Assembly: GCF_905171765.1 (NCBI RefSeq)
Contig: NC_053390.1
Span: forward strand, 584,996,471 to 585,060,470
Direction: 5' to 3'
DNA: 64,000 nt
Source of the DNA: Bufo bufo
Taxonomy: Eukaryota; Chordata; Amphibia; Anura; Bufonidae
Shown in pieces: positions 19,899-31,705 of the stretch. A model generated the notes under the pieces. The model searched no databases. It was not told the origin of the DNA and saw nothing but the letters and a program-made list of their open reading frames with translations. The first letter of the stretch is position 1, and each line of letters opens with the position of its first letter. The position numbers and the translations under genes were made by a program.

Positions 19899-20523
19899 AT
19901 ATCACAGTGAGTACACACAAACAGTACACTTAGCCCCAGATCACCCCCCATCACCCCAATTAACCCCTTGATCACCCCTTGATCGCCCCTGTCAATCACC
20001 TAGTGAAAGGGAAAAAAGTGATCAGTGTAAACTGTCACTTTTCCCCCCCACTAGTATTGACTGTTAGGTTTTAGGTTAGTTTAGGCCCCTTTGGTAGGTA
20101 GTTAGCGCCGGTTAGCGCCCAGCCCACCGCACCGCAGTCACTGATTCGCTGATTAGCGTATCGCTAATCAGCATTGGTACTTTTATAGTATCTGTAAGTG
20201 ATCAGAACTGATCACAGTCAGATCTATAATAGTATTAGTGTCACCTTAGCTCGCCCTCCACCCAAAACGCAGTGTTTGCCCGATCAGGCCTGATCGGTCG
20301 CCCACACGTGCGTTCACCCACGCCCGCCCCGCCGCAGTGACAAAAAAAAAATATATTTTTTGATCACTGCACAATCACTTTACAAGCGCTGCGGCGATAA
20401 AAAAAAATCTGTTTTGATATTTTTTATCAATCGCAGCGGCTTCCGGTACTTCGCTAGCCTCCCATTTGTAAGACAGGCTTGCTTTTTTTCTTGGGTAGTC
20501 TCAGGGAATACCCCCTAAATTTA

Positions 20524-22144
20524 CAGTTGCAAGAAAAAGTATGTGAACCCATTGGAATTATATGGATTTCTGCACAAATTGGTCATAAAATGTGATCTGA
20601 TCTTCATCTAAGTCACAACAATAGACAATCACAGTCTGCTTAAACTAATAACACACAAAGAATTAAATGTTACCATGTTTTTATTAAACACAACATGTAA
20701 ACATTCACAGTGCAGGTGGAAAAAGTATGTGAACCCCTAGACTAATGACATCTCCAAGAGCTAATTGAAGTGAGGTGTCAGCCAACTGGAGTCCAATCAA
20801 TGAGATGAGATTGGAGGTGTTGGTTACAGCTGCCCTGCTCTATAAAAAACACACACCAGTTCTTGGTTTGCTTTTCACAAGAAGCATTGCCTAATGTGAA
20901 TGATGCCTCACACAAAAGAGCTCTCAGAAGACCTACGATTAAGAATTGTTGACTTGCATAAAGCTGGGAAGGGTTATAAAAGTATCTCCAAAAGCCTTAC
21001 TGTTCATCAGTCCATGGTAAGACAAATTGTCTATAAATGGAGAAAGTTCAGCACTGCTGCTACTCTCCCTAGGAGTGGCCGTCCTGTAAAGATGACTGCA
21101 AGAGCACAGCGCAGACTGCTCAATGAGGTGAAGAAGAATCCTAGAGTGTCAGCTAAAGACTTACAAAAGTCTTTGGCATATGCTAACATCCCTGTTAGCG
21201 AATCTACGATACGTAAAACACTAAACAAGAATGGATTTCATGGGAGGATACCACAGAGGAAGCCACTGCTGTCCAAAAAAAACATTGCTGCATTATTACA
21301 GTTTGCAAAAGAGCACCTGGATGTTCCACAGCAGTACTGGCAAAATATTCTGTGGACGGATGAAACCAAAGTTGAGTTGTTTGGAAGAAACACACAACAC
21401 TATGTGTGGAGAAAAAGAGGCACAGCACACCAACATCAAAACCTCATCCCAACTGTGAAGTATGGTGGTGGGGGCATCATGGTTTGGGGCTGCTTTGCTG
21501 CGTAAGAGCCTGGACAAATTGCTATCATCGAAGGAAAAATGAATTCCCAAGTTTATCAAGACATTTTGCAGGTGAACTTAAGGCCATCTGTCCACCAGCT
21601 GAAGCTCAACAGAAGATGGGTGTTGCAACAGGACAACGACCCGAAGCATAGAAGTAAATCAACAACAGAATGGCTTAAACAGAAGAAAATACGCCTTCTG
21701 GAGTGGCCCAGTCAGAGTCCTGACCTCAACCCGAGTGAGATGCTGTGGCATGAGCTCAAGAAAGCGATTCACACCAGACATCCCAAGAATATTGCTGAAC
21801 TGAAACAGTTCTGTAAAGAGGAATGGTCAAGAATTACTCCTGACTGTTGTGCACGTCTGATCTGCAACTACAGGAAACGTTTGGTTGAAGTTATTGCTGC
21901 CAAAAGAGGTTCAACCAGTTATTAAATCCAAGGGTTCACATACTTTTTCCACCTGCACTGTGAATGTTTACATGGTGTGTTCAATAAAAACATGGTAACA
22001 TTTAATTCTTTGTGTGTTATTAGTTTAAGCAGACTGTGATTGTCTATTGTTGTGACTTAGATTAAGATCAGATCACATTTTATGACCAATTTGTGCAGAA
22101 ATCCATATTATTCCAAAGGGTTCACATACTTTTTCTTGCAACTG
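20524..22144 (+). mobile_element. Tc1-type transposon, 1621 bp, ~216-bp inverted repeats (copy 1)
   Basis: The ends are CAGTTGCAAGAAAAAGTATG and its complement, each next to a TA target (20522-20523, 22145-22146). Long inverted repeats (about 20524-20740 and 21929-22144) contain an inner copy of the terminal motif AAAAAGTATGTGAACCC, the IR/DR arrangement of Tc1-like elements. It sits in the 5' untranslated part of the piggyBac element, 10 bp before that element's transposase ATG. A close relative lies at 32771-34414. Confidence 0.95.
20900..21925 (+). pseudogene. Tc1 transposase, full length with one nonsense codon
   Basis: The 341-codon frame starts [19 protein letters not shown] and ends KRGSTSY. 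The N-terminal paired-like helix-turn-helix (about residues 10-120, with GRPVK between the two halves) is followed by the DDE domain: WTDETKVELFG (first Asp), QQDNDPKH (second Asp) and NPSEMLWHEL (Glu). I count 34 residues between the second Asp and the Glu, the Tc1 DD34E spacing. The only disabling change seen is a TAA at codon 202 (21503-21505), where the second copy has TCA. The frame is otherwise open. The usual NPIE box reads NPSE here. Confidence 0.93.
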
Positions 22145-22155
22145 TAGTTGACCAA

Positions 22156-23534
22156 ATGGCAAATAAGGGGTATTCTTCTGAATCGTGGTGAGGCATACAC
22201 CAGCAGCGCAGCCCATCCTGGACCTAGTACCAGCACTGCCGTACAACATGGTGAAGTGGCGAGCACCAGAAGGGCAGTTAAAGCTGGTACGGTGGCACGT
22301 GCATTAGTTCCCCCGTCGCAGCCACCGCACAGACAGGCCCGTAGAGCCCCTAGAGTCCCTGAGGTGCTGGCAAACCCTGATTGACAGAACCCAATTCATC
22401 ACATGCCCATGTTCTCTGCTGCCATGTCCAGGACACGATTTGAGACCATCCTGCATTTCCTGCACTTTAGCAACAACAGCACCTCTCGTCCCAGAGGCCA
22501 CCCAGCTTTTGACCGGCTCCACAAAATTCGACCCCTCATAGACCACCTTAACACCAAATTTGCAGATTTGTATACCCCTAAGCAAAACATCTGCATAGAC
22601 GAGTCCCTTATACATTTTACCGGGCGCCTTGGCTTCAAACAATACATCCCAAGCAAGCGCGCCTGGTATGGGGTCAAATTGTATAAGCTCTGTGAAAGGT
22701 CCACAGGCTATACGCACAAATTTCGTGTCTATGAGGGAAAAGATCAGACCCTGGAGCCGGTCGGTTGTCCTGACTACCTGGGGAGCAGTGGGAAGACAGT
22801 CTGGGACTTGGTGTCACCCTTATTTGGCAAGGGGTACCATCTTTATGTGGACAATTTTTACACAAGTGTGCCCCTCTTCAGGCATTTGTTCCTAGAACAG
22901 ATTGGCTGCTGTGGCACCGCGCGACCTAGTCACCGGGGCTTCCCCCAACGGCTCGTTACCACCCGTCTTGCTCGCGGTGAAATGGATAGACAAGCGTGAC
23001 GTGTACATGCTCTCCTCCATTCACGCAGACACGACCATACAAATTGAATGGGCAAACAGTGTCATTGAAAAGCCCCTCTCAGTCCACGACTATAACCTTC
23101 ACATGGGAGGGGTGGACTTCAATGACCAGATATTGGCTCCTTATTTACTTTCCCGACGCACCAGACGCTGGTATACGAAGGTGTCTGTATATTTGATTCA
23201 ATTGGCGATGTACAATAGTTTTGTTCTCTACAGTAAGGCTGGGAGAACAGGATCCTTCCTCAAATTTCAGGAAGAGATCATCGAGAACCTCCTGTATCCA
23301 GGAGGTTCCGTGGCCCCATCCACCAGTGTAGTGAGCCGTCTACACGAGCAACATTTCCCCAGTGTCGTTTCTGGTACCTCAACCCAAGCGCCACCCCGAA
23401 AAAGATGTCGTGTCTGTAGCAGGAGTGGAATAAGGCGTGACACCCACTATTTCTGTTCTGACTGCCCTGACCACCCTGCCCTATGCTTAGGGGAGTGTTT
23501 CCAGAAGTACCACACACAGGTACACTTAGCATAG
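22156..23534 (+). pseudogene. piggyBac-type transposase, decayed
   Basis: It starts ATGGCAAATAAG at 22156 but a stop follows within 12 codons. The reading goes on in the next frame as an Ala/Arg/Pro-rich N-terminus with a stop at 22382. A 198-codon stretch (22403-22999) includes CIDESLIHFTGRLGFK (first catalytic Asp), YGVKLYKLCERSTGYTHKFR and YHLYVDNFYTS (second Asp). A small deletion/frameshift near 22970 leads to WIDKRDVYMLSSIH, then HMGGVDFNDQ (third Asp) and the C-terminal Cys-rich finger KRCRVCSRSGIRRDT ... CLGECFQKYH. All three Asp are present but in two frames. The domain between the N-terminus and the first Asp is shorter than usual, so part is deleted. Confidence 0.9.
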
Positions 23535-24414
23535 GGATTGTGTTACACAGGACAGGCACACAGGGCTATTAGGGCCCTTTCACTCACAGCTGCTGCAATC
23601 CTCTCCTTTCACCTGGGACAAAGTGCATAATGTACTTCGCCACATCTCTGGGCGATTTGCGCTTTGCACATTGTCCCATGGGGAAGGGGAGGTTTGTCCT
23701 ATAAAGGTAAAAAAATAAAAATAAAAAAATCAGCGGTAAGCAAAAAAGTTAATGTTCTGTTCAAAAAGTTAAATAAAGTTTATAAAAGTTAATGTTCCGT
23801 TCAAATGTTATATAAATTTTATGTTAATAAATTAATTGCGTTGCGGCCTGTTTTTTTCTTTTTTTTTTTTTTTTTTTTACCTTCTAGGTGGACCAACCGA
23901 TGAACGAGCTGCAGCACTGATGTGCATTCTGACAGAAGCATTGCGCTGCTGTCAGATTACACAAAAGTCGGTGTATGAGGCGCTGCAAGATGAGATTTCT
24001 CCTCTGCAGTAAAAAAGATACGTTTGCCGAGGCATATGAGCTGAGGGGCGGTGTTCATATGCTTTGGCAAACACTTTGTATATAAAAAAAATAATAAAAA
24101 ATCCCGGCAATGATTTATTCATCCACATCGATTGATGTGAATGGAGAAATCGGGTTTGCCAGGGCATACGAGGTGAGTGGGTTTGGATGTTGGGCGGAGC
24201 TCCTATGTCCTGGCAGATGCCTTTCCCCTTGTTTTTTTTGGCAGAGATTTTTTCATCCACATTGATCAATGCGAATAAAGAAATCTGTGGCGTTCATTTT
24301 TTCTTTCAGCCCAGAGGCTGAACGGAAAAAAATAATCTCATTACCCGTATGCTCAATATAAGGAGAATAGCAGAAACTCCTAATGCTGGCCATACATGTA
24401 ATGATTGTGGAGAC
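23535..24414 (+). other. piggyBac 3' noncoding DNA, no gene
   Basis: AT-rich sequence with an AATAAA at 23772-23777, a T-run at 23860-23878 and short imperfect dyads. No reading frame of interest. It leads into the palindromic array. Confidence 0.6.
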
Positions 24415-25474
24415 CCTCAAATGCCAGGGCAGTACAAACACCCCACAAATGACCCCATTTTGGAAAGAAGACACCCCAAGGTATTCGCTGAGGGGCATAT
24501 TGAGTCCATGAAAGATTGAAATTTTTGTCCCAAGTTAGCGGAAAGGGAGACTTTGTGAGAAAAAAGAAATCAAATTCCGCTAACTTGTGGCAAAAAAAAA
24601 AATCTTCTATGAACTCGCCATGCCCCTCATGGAATACCTTGGGGTGTCTTCTTTCCAAAATGGGGTCACATGTGGGGTATTTATACTGCCCTGGCATTTT
24701 AGGGGCCCTAAAGTGTGAGAAGAAGTCTGGAATCCAAATGTCTAAAAATGCCCTCCTAAAAGGAATTTGGGCCCCTTTGCGCACCTAGGCTGCAAAAAAG
24801 TGTCACACATGTGGTATCGCCGTACTCAGGAGAAGTTGGGCAATGTGTTTTGTGGTGTCTTTTTACATATACCCATGCTGGGTGAGATAAATATCTCTGT
24901 CAAATGACAACTTTGTATAAAAAAATGGAAAAATTTGACTTTTAGAGAGATATTTCTCTCACCCAGCATGGGTATATGTAAAAAGACACCCCAAAACACA
25001 TTGCCCTACTTCTTCTGAGTACGGAGATACCACATCTGTGACACTTTTTTGCAGCCTAGGTGGGCAAAGGGGCCCAAATTCTAAAGAGCACCTTTAGGAT
25101 TTCACAGGGCATTTGTTACACATTTTGATTTCAAACTACTTCTCACGCATTTAGGGCCCCTAAAATGCCAGGGCAGTATAACTACCCCACAAGTGACCCC
25201 ATTTTGGAAAGAAGACACCCCAAGGTATTCCGTGAGGGGCATGGCGAGTTCCTAGAATATTTTTATTTTTGTCACAAGTTAGCGGAAAATGATGATTTTT
25301 TTTTTTTTCTTACTAAGTCTCATATTCCACTAACTTGTGACAAAAAATAAAAACTTCCATGAACTCACTATACCCCTCACGAATTACCTTGGGGTGTCTT
25401 CTTTCTAAAATGGGGTCACTTGTGGGGTAGTTATACTGCCCTGGCATTTTAGGGGCCCTAATGCGTGAGAAGTA

Positions 25475-26414
25475 CAGTACAGACTAAAAGTTTGGACACA
25501 CCTTCTCATTCAAAGAGTTTTTTTTATTTTCATGACTATGAAAATTGCAGATTCACACTGAAGGCATCAAAACAATGAATTGACACATGTGGAATTATAT
25601 ACACATAACAAACAAGTGTGAAACACCTGAAAATATGTCATATTCTAGGTTCTTCAAAGTAGCCACCTTTTGCTTTGATTACTGCTTTGCACACTCTTGG
25701 CCTTCTCTTGATGAGCTTCAAGAGGTAGTCCCCTGAAATGGTTTTCACTTCACAGGTGTGCCCTGTCAGGTTTAATAAGTGGGATTTCTTGCCTTATAAA
25801 TGGGGTTGGGACCATCAGTTGCGTTGAGGAGAAGTCAGGTGGATACACAGCTGATAGTCCTACTGAATAGACTGTTAGAATTTGTATTATGGCAAGAAAA
25901 AGCAGCTAAGTAAAGAAAAACGAGTGGCCATCATTACTTTAAGAAATAAAGGTCAGTCAGTCAGCCGAAAAATTGGGAAAACTTTGAAAGTAAGGGCTAT
26001 TTGACCATGAAGGAGAGTGATGGGGTGCTCCGCCAGATGACCTGGCCTCCACAGTCACCGGACCTGAACCCAATCGAGATGGTTTGGGGTGAGCTGGACC
26101 GCAGAGTGAAGGCAAAAGGGCCAACAAGTGCTAAGCATCTCTGGGAACTCCTTCAAGACTGTTGGAAGACCATTTCAGGGGACTACCTCTTGAAGCTCAT
26201 CAAGAGAATGCCAAGAGTGTGCAAAGCAGTAATCAAAGCAAAAGGTGGCTACTTTGAAGAACCTAGAATATGACATATTTTCAGTTGTTTCACACTTGTT
26301 TGTTATATATATAATTCCACATGTGTTAATTCATAGTTTTGATGCCTTCATAGTCATGAAAATAAAGAAAACTCTTTGAATGAGAAGGTGTGTCCAAACT
26401 TTTGGTCTGTACTG
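25475..26414 (+). mobile_element. Internally deleted Tc1/mariner-type element
   Basis: The ends are CAGTACAGACTAAAAGTTTG and, in complement, CAGTACAGACCAAAAGTTTG, flanked by TA (25473-25474, 26415-26416). The target text AGAAGTAGTTTGAAATC is restored when the element is removed and matches other units of the array. The 940-bp copy retains parts of a transposase at both ends. Confidence 0.92.
25889..26273 (+). pseudogene. Tc1/mariner transposase with core deleted
   Basis: The N-terminal piece reads KKQLSKEKRVAIITLRNKG with a frameshift just after the ATG (25889), and carries the first helix-turn-helix. It is joined near 25985 to a C-terminal piece, TWPPQSPDLNPIEMVWGEL to KGGYFEEPRI. The final catalytic Glu is kept but both catalytic Asp are gone, so about 200 codons are missing. 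Non-functional; the element could only move by help in trans. Confidence 0.88.
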
Positions 26415-27351
26415 TAGTTTGAAATCAAAATGTGTAAAAAATGGCCGGTGAAATCCGAAAGGTGCTCTTTGGAATTTGGGCCCCTTTGCCCACCTAGGCT
26501 GCAAAAAAGTGTCACACATGTGGTATTGCCGTACTCAGGAGAAGTTGGGCAATGTGTTTTGGGGTGTCTTTTTACATATACCCATGCTGGGTGAGAGAAA
26601 TATCTCTCTAAAAGACAACTTTTCCCAGTTTTTTTATACAAAGTTGGCATTTGACAGAGATATTTCTCTCACCCAGCATGGGTATATGTAAAAAGACACC
26701 CCAAAACACATTGCCCAACTTCTCCTAAGTACGGCGATACCACATGTGTGACACTTTTTTGCAGCCTAGGTGGGCAAAGGGGCTCACATTCTAAAGAGCA
26801 CCTTTAGGATTTCACAGGGCATTTTTTACACATTTTGATTTCAAACTACTTCTCACGCATTAGGGCCCCTAAAATGCCAGGGCAGTATAACTACCCCACA
26901 AGTGACCCCATTTTGGAAAGAAGACACCCCAAGGTATTCCGTGAGGGGCATGGCGAGTTCCTAGAGTTTTTTTTTTTTTTTGCACAAGTTAGCGGAAAAT
27001 GATGATTATTTATTTTTTTCTTACAAAGTCTCATATTCCACTAACTTGTGACAAAAAATAAAAACTTCCATGAACTCACCATACCCCTCACAAAATACCT
27101 TGGGGTGTCTTCTTTCCAAAATGGGGTCACTTGTGGGGTAGTTATACTGCCCTGGCATTTTAGGGGCCCGAATGCGTGAGAAGTGGTTTGAAATCAAAAT
27201 GTGTAAAAAATGCTCTGTGAAATCCTAAAGGTGCTCTTTGGAATTTGGGCCCCTTTGCCCACCTAGGCTGCAAAAAAGTGTCACACATGTGGTATCGCCG
27301 TACTCAGGAGAAGTTTGGCAATGTGTTTTTTTTTTTTTTTTTAAATATACC

Positions 27352-27860
27352 CATGCTGTCATGCCCCACTCTGACGATGTGCGGAGGTCGGCCAGGATTG
27401 CAGCACGAGTTTAGTGTTTGTTTTGGAGTCGTGCTGGATCCGCCCCTCATCAGGTGCACTGGGTGGAGTCATTAGTTTAAATAGCTCCTCAGCCCAGTGC
27501 CCTGAGCGGATTATACTCATCATTGTGGTCTTGGAAGCTAGGAAGGAAGGTTGGCTGTCTGTTCCAGCTCAGGAAGATAAGTGTTGTTTCTAGTTGTTTT
27601 TTTTGTGTCATCTATCCCATCCAGGTTCTGTGCGAGCAGGCTGCTCCTATTTCCCACTTCACCATCTCAGGGAATTCAGGGTTTTGGCAGCCCAGGCACG
27701 GGGACACCTTATACCTACCTTAAAGGTCTGTAGGTGGGCTGAGCAGTGCAGAGAAAGAGGTCAGGGATTAGCTAGGAGGTGACCCTTCCCCTGTCTCTCG
27801 CCCAGAGCCTGGTTGGTGCATTATCTGTTATACTGAGTGCACGCCCGCCGTGACACATGC
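27352..27860 (+). mobile_element. Solo LTR with 5-bp target duplication CATGC
   Basis: The LTR (27357-27855, 499 bp) begins TGTCATGCCCCAC and ends CGCCGTGACA. CATGC flanks it on both sides (27352-27356, 27856-27860). TTAAATAG near 27476 could be a promoter box. It split a type-B palindrome exactly in its ACCCATGCTGGGT arm. Its TGTCA...TGACA termini resemble those of the sushi-like LTR at 7179, but the interiors are not obviously alike. Solo LTRs arise by recombination between the two LTRs of a full element. Confidence 0.9.
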
Positions 27861-28784
27861 TGGGTGAGAGAAATATCTCTCTAAAATACAACTTTTCCCA
27901 TTTTTTTATACAAAGTTGTCATTTGACAGAGATATTTATCTCACCCAGCATGGGCATGTGTAAAAAGACACCCCAAAACACATTGCCCAACTTCTCCTGA
28001 GTACGGCGATACCACATGTGTGACATTAGGGCCCCTAAAATGCCAAGGCAGTATAACTACCCCACAAGTGACCCCATTTTGGAAAGAAGACACCCCAAGG
28101 TATTTCGTGATGGGCATAGTGAGTTCATGGAAGTTTTTATTTTTTGTCACAAGTTAGTGGAATATGAGACTTTGTAAGAAAAAAAAAATCATCATTTTCC
28201 GCTAACTTGTGACAAAAAATAAAAAGTTCTATGAACTCACTATGCCCAACAGCGAATACCTTAGGGTGTCTACTTTCCGAAATGGGGTCATTTGTGTGGT
28301 TTTTCTACTGTCTGGGCATTGTAGAACCTCAGGAAACATGACAGGTGCTCAGAAAGTCAGAGCTGCTTCAAAATGCGGAAATTCACATTTTTGTACCATA
28401 GTTTGTAAACGCTATAACTTTTGCGCAAACCAATAAATATACACTTATTGCATTTTTTTTTATCAAAGACATGTAGAACAATAAATTTAGGGAAAAATGT
28501 ATATATAAATGTAGTTTTATTTGAAAAATTTTACAACTGAAAGTGAAAAATGTCATTTTTTTGCAAAAAAATCTGTAAATTTCGATTAATAACAAAAAAA
28601 GTAAAAATGTCAGCAGCAATGAAATACCACCAAATGAAAGCTCTATTAGTGAGAAGAAGGTAAAATTCATTTGGGTGGTAAGTTGTATGACCGAGCAATA
28701 AACCGTGAAAGTAGTGTTAGTGCAGAATTGTAAAAAGTGGTCTGGTCATTAGGGTGTTTAAGCTAGGGGAGCTGAGGTGGTTAA

Positions 28785-29689
28785 ATAGGTGGCCAACAAA
28801 AAAGGGGCGGGTCAAAGGGCGTGGTAAAACACTGTCTGAGCATGCTGAGAGTTGTAGTTTTGCAACAGTTGGAGGCATCCTGGTTGGGAAAACACTGTGA
28901 TAATATGAACAATGGGGGTTCTACAAAAGAGCTATCGTGGGGCAAAGTTCATATTCATGTTTACACACGTGTTTTAAAATGAATGCTTTCTCCTATTATA
29001 AACAAGTAAATAATGACGCAATGCTGTGGGGTTGGTATGCAACTTTTTCCAGGGCTGGTTTTTATCCCCAGTCCGGCCCTGAGAAGGGGAGGTTACCCTG
29101 CCTGTGAGTTCTTACAATCTACATGGGAAGAGGGAAGGATCCAGTAGGTGAGGCTAAAAGCTGCTCATTTGGCTGTTTGGTTGCAGCATGCCCATTGCAG
29201 GTGGTAGGCTTTGCTGAAGAGGTGGAATTTCATGTTACTTTAAAAGCTTGGATGTTGGTGGAGAATCTGATGTGCTAGGGTAGCGAGTTCCAGAATAGGG
29301 GAGACGCACACAAGAAAGGTTGTACACGATTGTGTGAAGAACAGACGAAAAGAGAACAAAAAAGGAACTCCTCAGAAGATCGGATATTACGTGTGGAGAT
29401 GTATCTGTAAGGAAAGGGCTTATATGTAGTTGTTAGCATTTTAAACTAAATTTGCTGGCTAATGTGGAGCCAGGGAAGGGATCGGCAGAGGGGAGAGGCA
29501 GAGGAGACATGAGAGGAGAGGTAGATTAACTGGCAGGAGAGTTGAGAATAGATTGGAGGGGTGTGACAGGGTTAGATGGGAGGCCACAGAGTAGAATGTT
29601 GGAATAGTCCAGGTGGGAGAGGATGAGGGCATGCATTAGCATTTTAGTAAACTCAGGAGTGAGGAAGGATGTAGGGATGTAAATAAGTA
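28785..29689. other. Interspersed repeat sequence, no gene
   Basis: 28785-29081 ends CCAGTCCGGCCCTG, which looks like a hAT right terminus (complement CAGGGCCGGACTGG). From about 29085 the sequence is G/A-rich noncoding repeat (for example GCGAGTTCCAGAATAGGGGA; GTTGGAATAGTCCAGGTGGG) of unknown class. No frame longer than chance. Confidence 0.5.
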
Positions 29690-30390
29690 ATAGTGGGGCA
29701 CTCTCTATAGTATTGGGATTTTATTGGTAATATATAGATAAAATTCAGAAAATGAAGGGTACAATTGATGGTATAAATAGGTAGATAAAAACCAGATGGT
29801 TAATAGTATAATTAATTTGGCAGCAGTAATAAATAAATATAAATATTGTATCGCAATATTGCTAAAAATTCATCACCAATTCATCAATTGATCTCAGTAT
29901 CTGGAAGGATAACAATCATCCGGACCTCTAGTAATATAGAATGTTCGCAATGCAATGGCAACCCGAAAGTCTTCCAAGAGCCAAATCAATGTGCCAGGTA
30001 ATTGCTAGTCTCAAGTGCAGTCGAGCGCTGACAACATACAGAGCGGCGTCCCGCTCACTTCACAGGAACAGCGGCGTCCCGCTATATTATCCAAATGATG
30101 CGATCGCTTGATAGAACAAACTGTCACAATCTTTCCTATGGAAATCGGGGTTCCGGTCTCAAGGGCTATTACTTGTATTCAAATCCCGCGCCAACCTTTA
30201 GTGTGCACGTGACCTCACAATGAATGAGGGTTTCCTCCGTGTAGCAAAAGTTGTCTGCGTGGCTTGATATTTTCAGTAATGGGTTCCACGCCTCCTCAGA
30301 TAGTCGATGTGCGTTTGTCTTTATTACAAAACTGGGGGGTAATACCAAACGCGTTTCGGGGAATAGAGAGATGACCCCTTCATCAGTGGC
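29690..30390 (-). mobile_element. Noncoding retroelement headed by a hammerhead-like motif (second copy of the type)
   Basis: On the minus strand it starts at the hammerhead-like motif (30390), runs through ~450 bp with CpG-bearing GCGGGACGCCGCT blocks, becomes AT-rich, carries AATAAA close to its end and finishes AGAGTGCCCCACTATTAC (about 29690-29710). The plan and ending match 11301-12095. Its upstream neighbour on the same strand is truncated Gypsy RT. Confidence 0.5.
30344..30390 (-). ncRNA. Hammerhead-ribozyme-like motif, copy 2
   Basis: On the minus strand: helix I GCCA, core CTGATGA, an extra A, helix II GGGG with a 13-nt loop and CCCC, core GAAA, self-complementary helix III ACGCGT, cleavage-site base T, helix I strand TGGT pairing with GCCA (one G-U). 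Compared with copy 1, helices I and II have entirely different bases yet still pair, while core and helix III are kept. Confidence 0.6.
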
Positions 30391-30393
30391 GGA

Positions 30394-31705
30394 AAAGCTG
30401 TTTTCTCTCGGTCTTCAGGAGCCATGGGTACCTGCCAGTATCCATTGGTCAGATCAAGAGTAGACAAATAGGCTGATGACCCCAGTGCTGTCAGGGATTC
30501 TTCAATTCTGGGTTAGGGATAGGTATCCTTGTGGGTGATTTGATTAAGTTCTCTGTAGTCCACACAGAACCTGATGTTATCATCCTTTTTCCGGACAAGA
30601 ACTAGTGGCGCTGCCCATGGACTATGGCTGTCTTGGATAATATTGGAATCCTTCATCTCCCGGATCATTTGTTTCACAGATTTGTACATCGTTGGTGGTA
30701 TAGGCTGGTACCTTTCTTTTATTGGAGGGTGAGAGCCGGTAGGGATAGTGTGTTTGATTCCACGGACTTCCCCATAATCCGTAGAGTGCTTACTGAAGGC
30801 TTAATAATGTTCCTTCACGATGTTCAAAACTCCTTCAATTTGGTTTTTGGGCATAGAGCTGTCTCCCACGTTGAGTTCGTTACACCAAGATGCAGGCGGA
30901 GCAAGTTCGGGAGTACTGGGCCCTGCGCAGATTGTTCTACTTTAATTGCAGGCACGCTGATGACATCCTGGAAAGAAATTTGCAATAACTGAGCAACAGG
31001 ATAGTGTTTAGTGAGGGTAATGTGGTGATCATTCAAGTTTAGGAGACGGACAGGCACTTTACCTTGGGAAACAGTCACTAAGCTCCTCACGGCTCTGACT
31101 AGAGGATGATCATCTAACACGAAGGGCTATACCATGGCTTGGTAGTCTTGACCTTGAATTCCCACGGCGGCATGGCACCATATGAGTGTCTCTGTATTTG
31201 GTATAAGGATCTCAGGTTGGTTACCTTGGATGCGGACACAGCAGATTTCCCCTTTCTCATTGGCGAATTTCTGTTGTGCGCTTAACACACGGATGGCCTG
31301 TTGTATGACCCTTTTGGAGGCAGGTGAAGCAGTAGGCATAGATTAGCATAATGCCTCAAGCATTTCAGTGTAACAATTCCTAAGGACATTCATTCCTAGG
31401 ATTACTGAAGAGCCCAATCTTCGTCTCCATCTTGTACAACAATAATACCTTGTCGAGGTAGGGTGGTTTCTCCTACCTGCAGAGTTGGCTCCCAATAACC
31501 ATGTATTGACACGGGTTTCCCATTGCTGGCTGTAAGATCCAACCAGGATTCGGGCGGTTGCGTAAGTTGACTCTGGTCCCAGTATTCATCAAATGCAGGC
31601 CGTTGGATGGTAGTGACCTGAGACCCGGTGTCCAGTAGGGCGACAAAGGGAACTCTGTTAATTCAGATTGCCACTTCCGGACGGGATCCTACATATCTGG
31701 GCATC
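30394..31705 (-). pseudogene. Second Gypsy element: protease to reverse transcriptase, truncated
   Basis: Minus-strand translation, broken in several places, shows a retropepsin region near 31640 (VALLDTGSQVTTIQ), a linker (ICCVRIQGNQPEILIPN; VRLLNLNDHHITLTKHYPV) with an in-frame stop near 31127, and the RT N-terminus (WAAPLVLVRKKDDNIRFCVD, LDLTNGYWQVPMAPEDREK). RT stops after KTAF, before the YxDD motif, exactly where the hammerhead-like element begins at 30390. RNase H and integrase are absent. Confidence 0.82.

Larger units (their letters stand above)
24415..28340. repeat. Array of alternating giant palindromes inside the piggyBac element
   Basis: Two palindrome types alternate. Type A is centred on T-runs (about 24590, 25290, 26970, 28180), with arms CAAGTTAGCGGAAAATGATG and CCAAAATGGGGTCACTTGTG. 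Type B is centred on AAGTTG-rich loops (about 24930, 26635, 27900), with arms ATACCCATGCTGGGTGAGAG and GGGGCCCTTTGCCCACCTAGG-like text. The array is therefore one ~385-bp unit arranged head-to-head and tail-to-tail. Identical mirrored short frames on both strands are a by-product. Two insertions interrupt it. Confidence 0.88.
19577..28784 (+). mobile_element. Complete 9.2-kb piggyBac-type transposon bounded by TTAA
   Basis: Left end TTAACCGCCTCCGGACCGC (TTAA 19577-19580); right end GGGGAGCTGAGGTGGTTAA (TTAA 28781-28784). The element at 55984-62092 has the same two ends (TTAACCACCTCCGGACCGC and GGGGGCTGAGGTGGTTAA after orientation), which fixes both boundaries. It contains hairpin-rich 5' DNA, a decayed transposase (22156-23534), a long palindromic array (24415-28340) and a ~400-bp conserved 3' end. 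Later insertions are a Tc1 (20524-22144), a deleted Tc1-type copy (25475-26414) and a solo LTR (27357-27855). Without them it would be about 6.1 kb, still unusually long for piggyBac. Confidence 0.9.

Noticed and set aside
22148..22384. 78-codon frame as a separate gene
   Set aside because: It is the frameshifted N-terminal part of the piggyBac transposase, in frame with the next fragment after one TGA.
16919..29089. A single hAT element spanning 16927-29081 around the piggyBac insertion
   Set aside because: The right terminus (complement CAGGGCCGGACTGG) does not match CAGTGGCGGATTACAAT, and the flanks GTAAGAGC and AGAAGGGG are not a target duplication.
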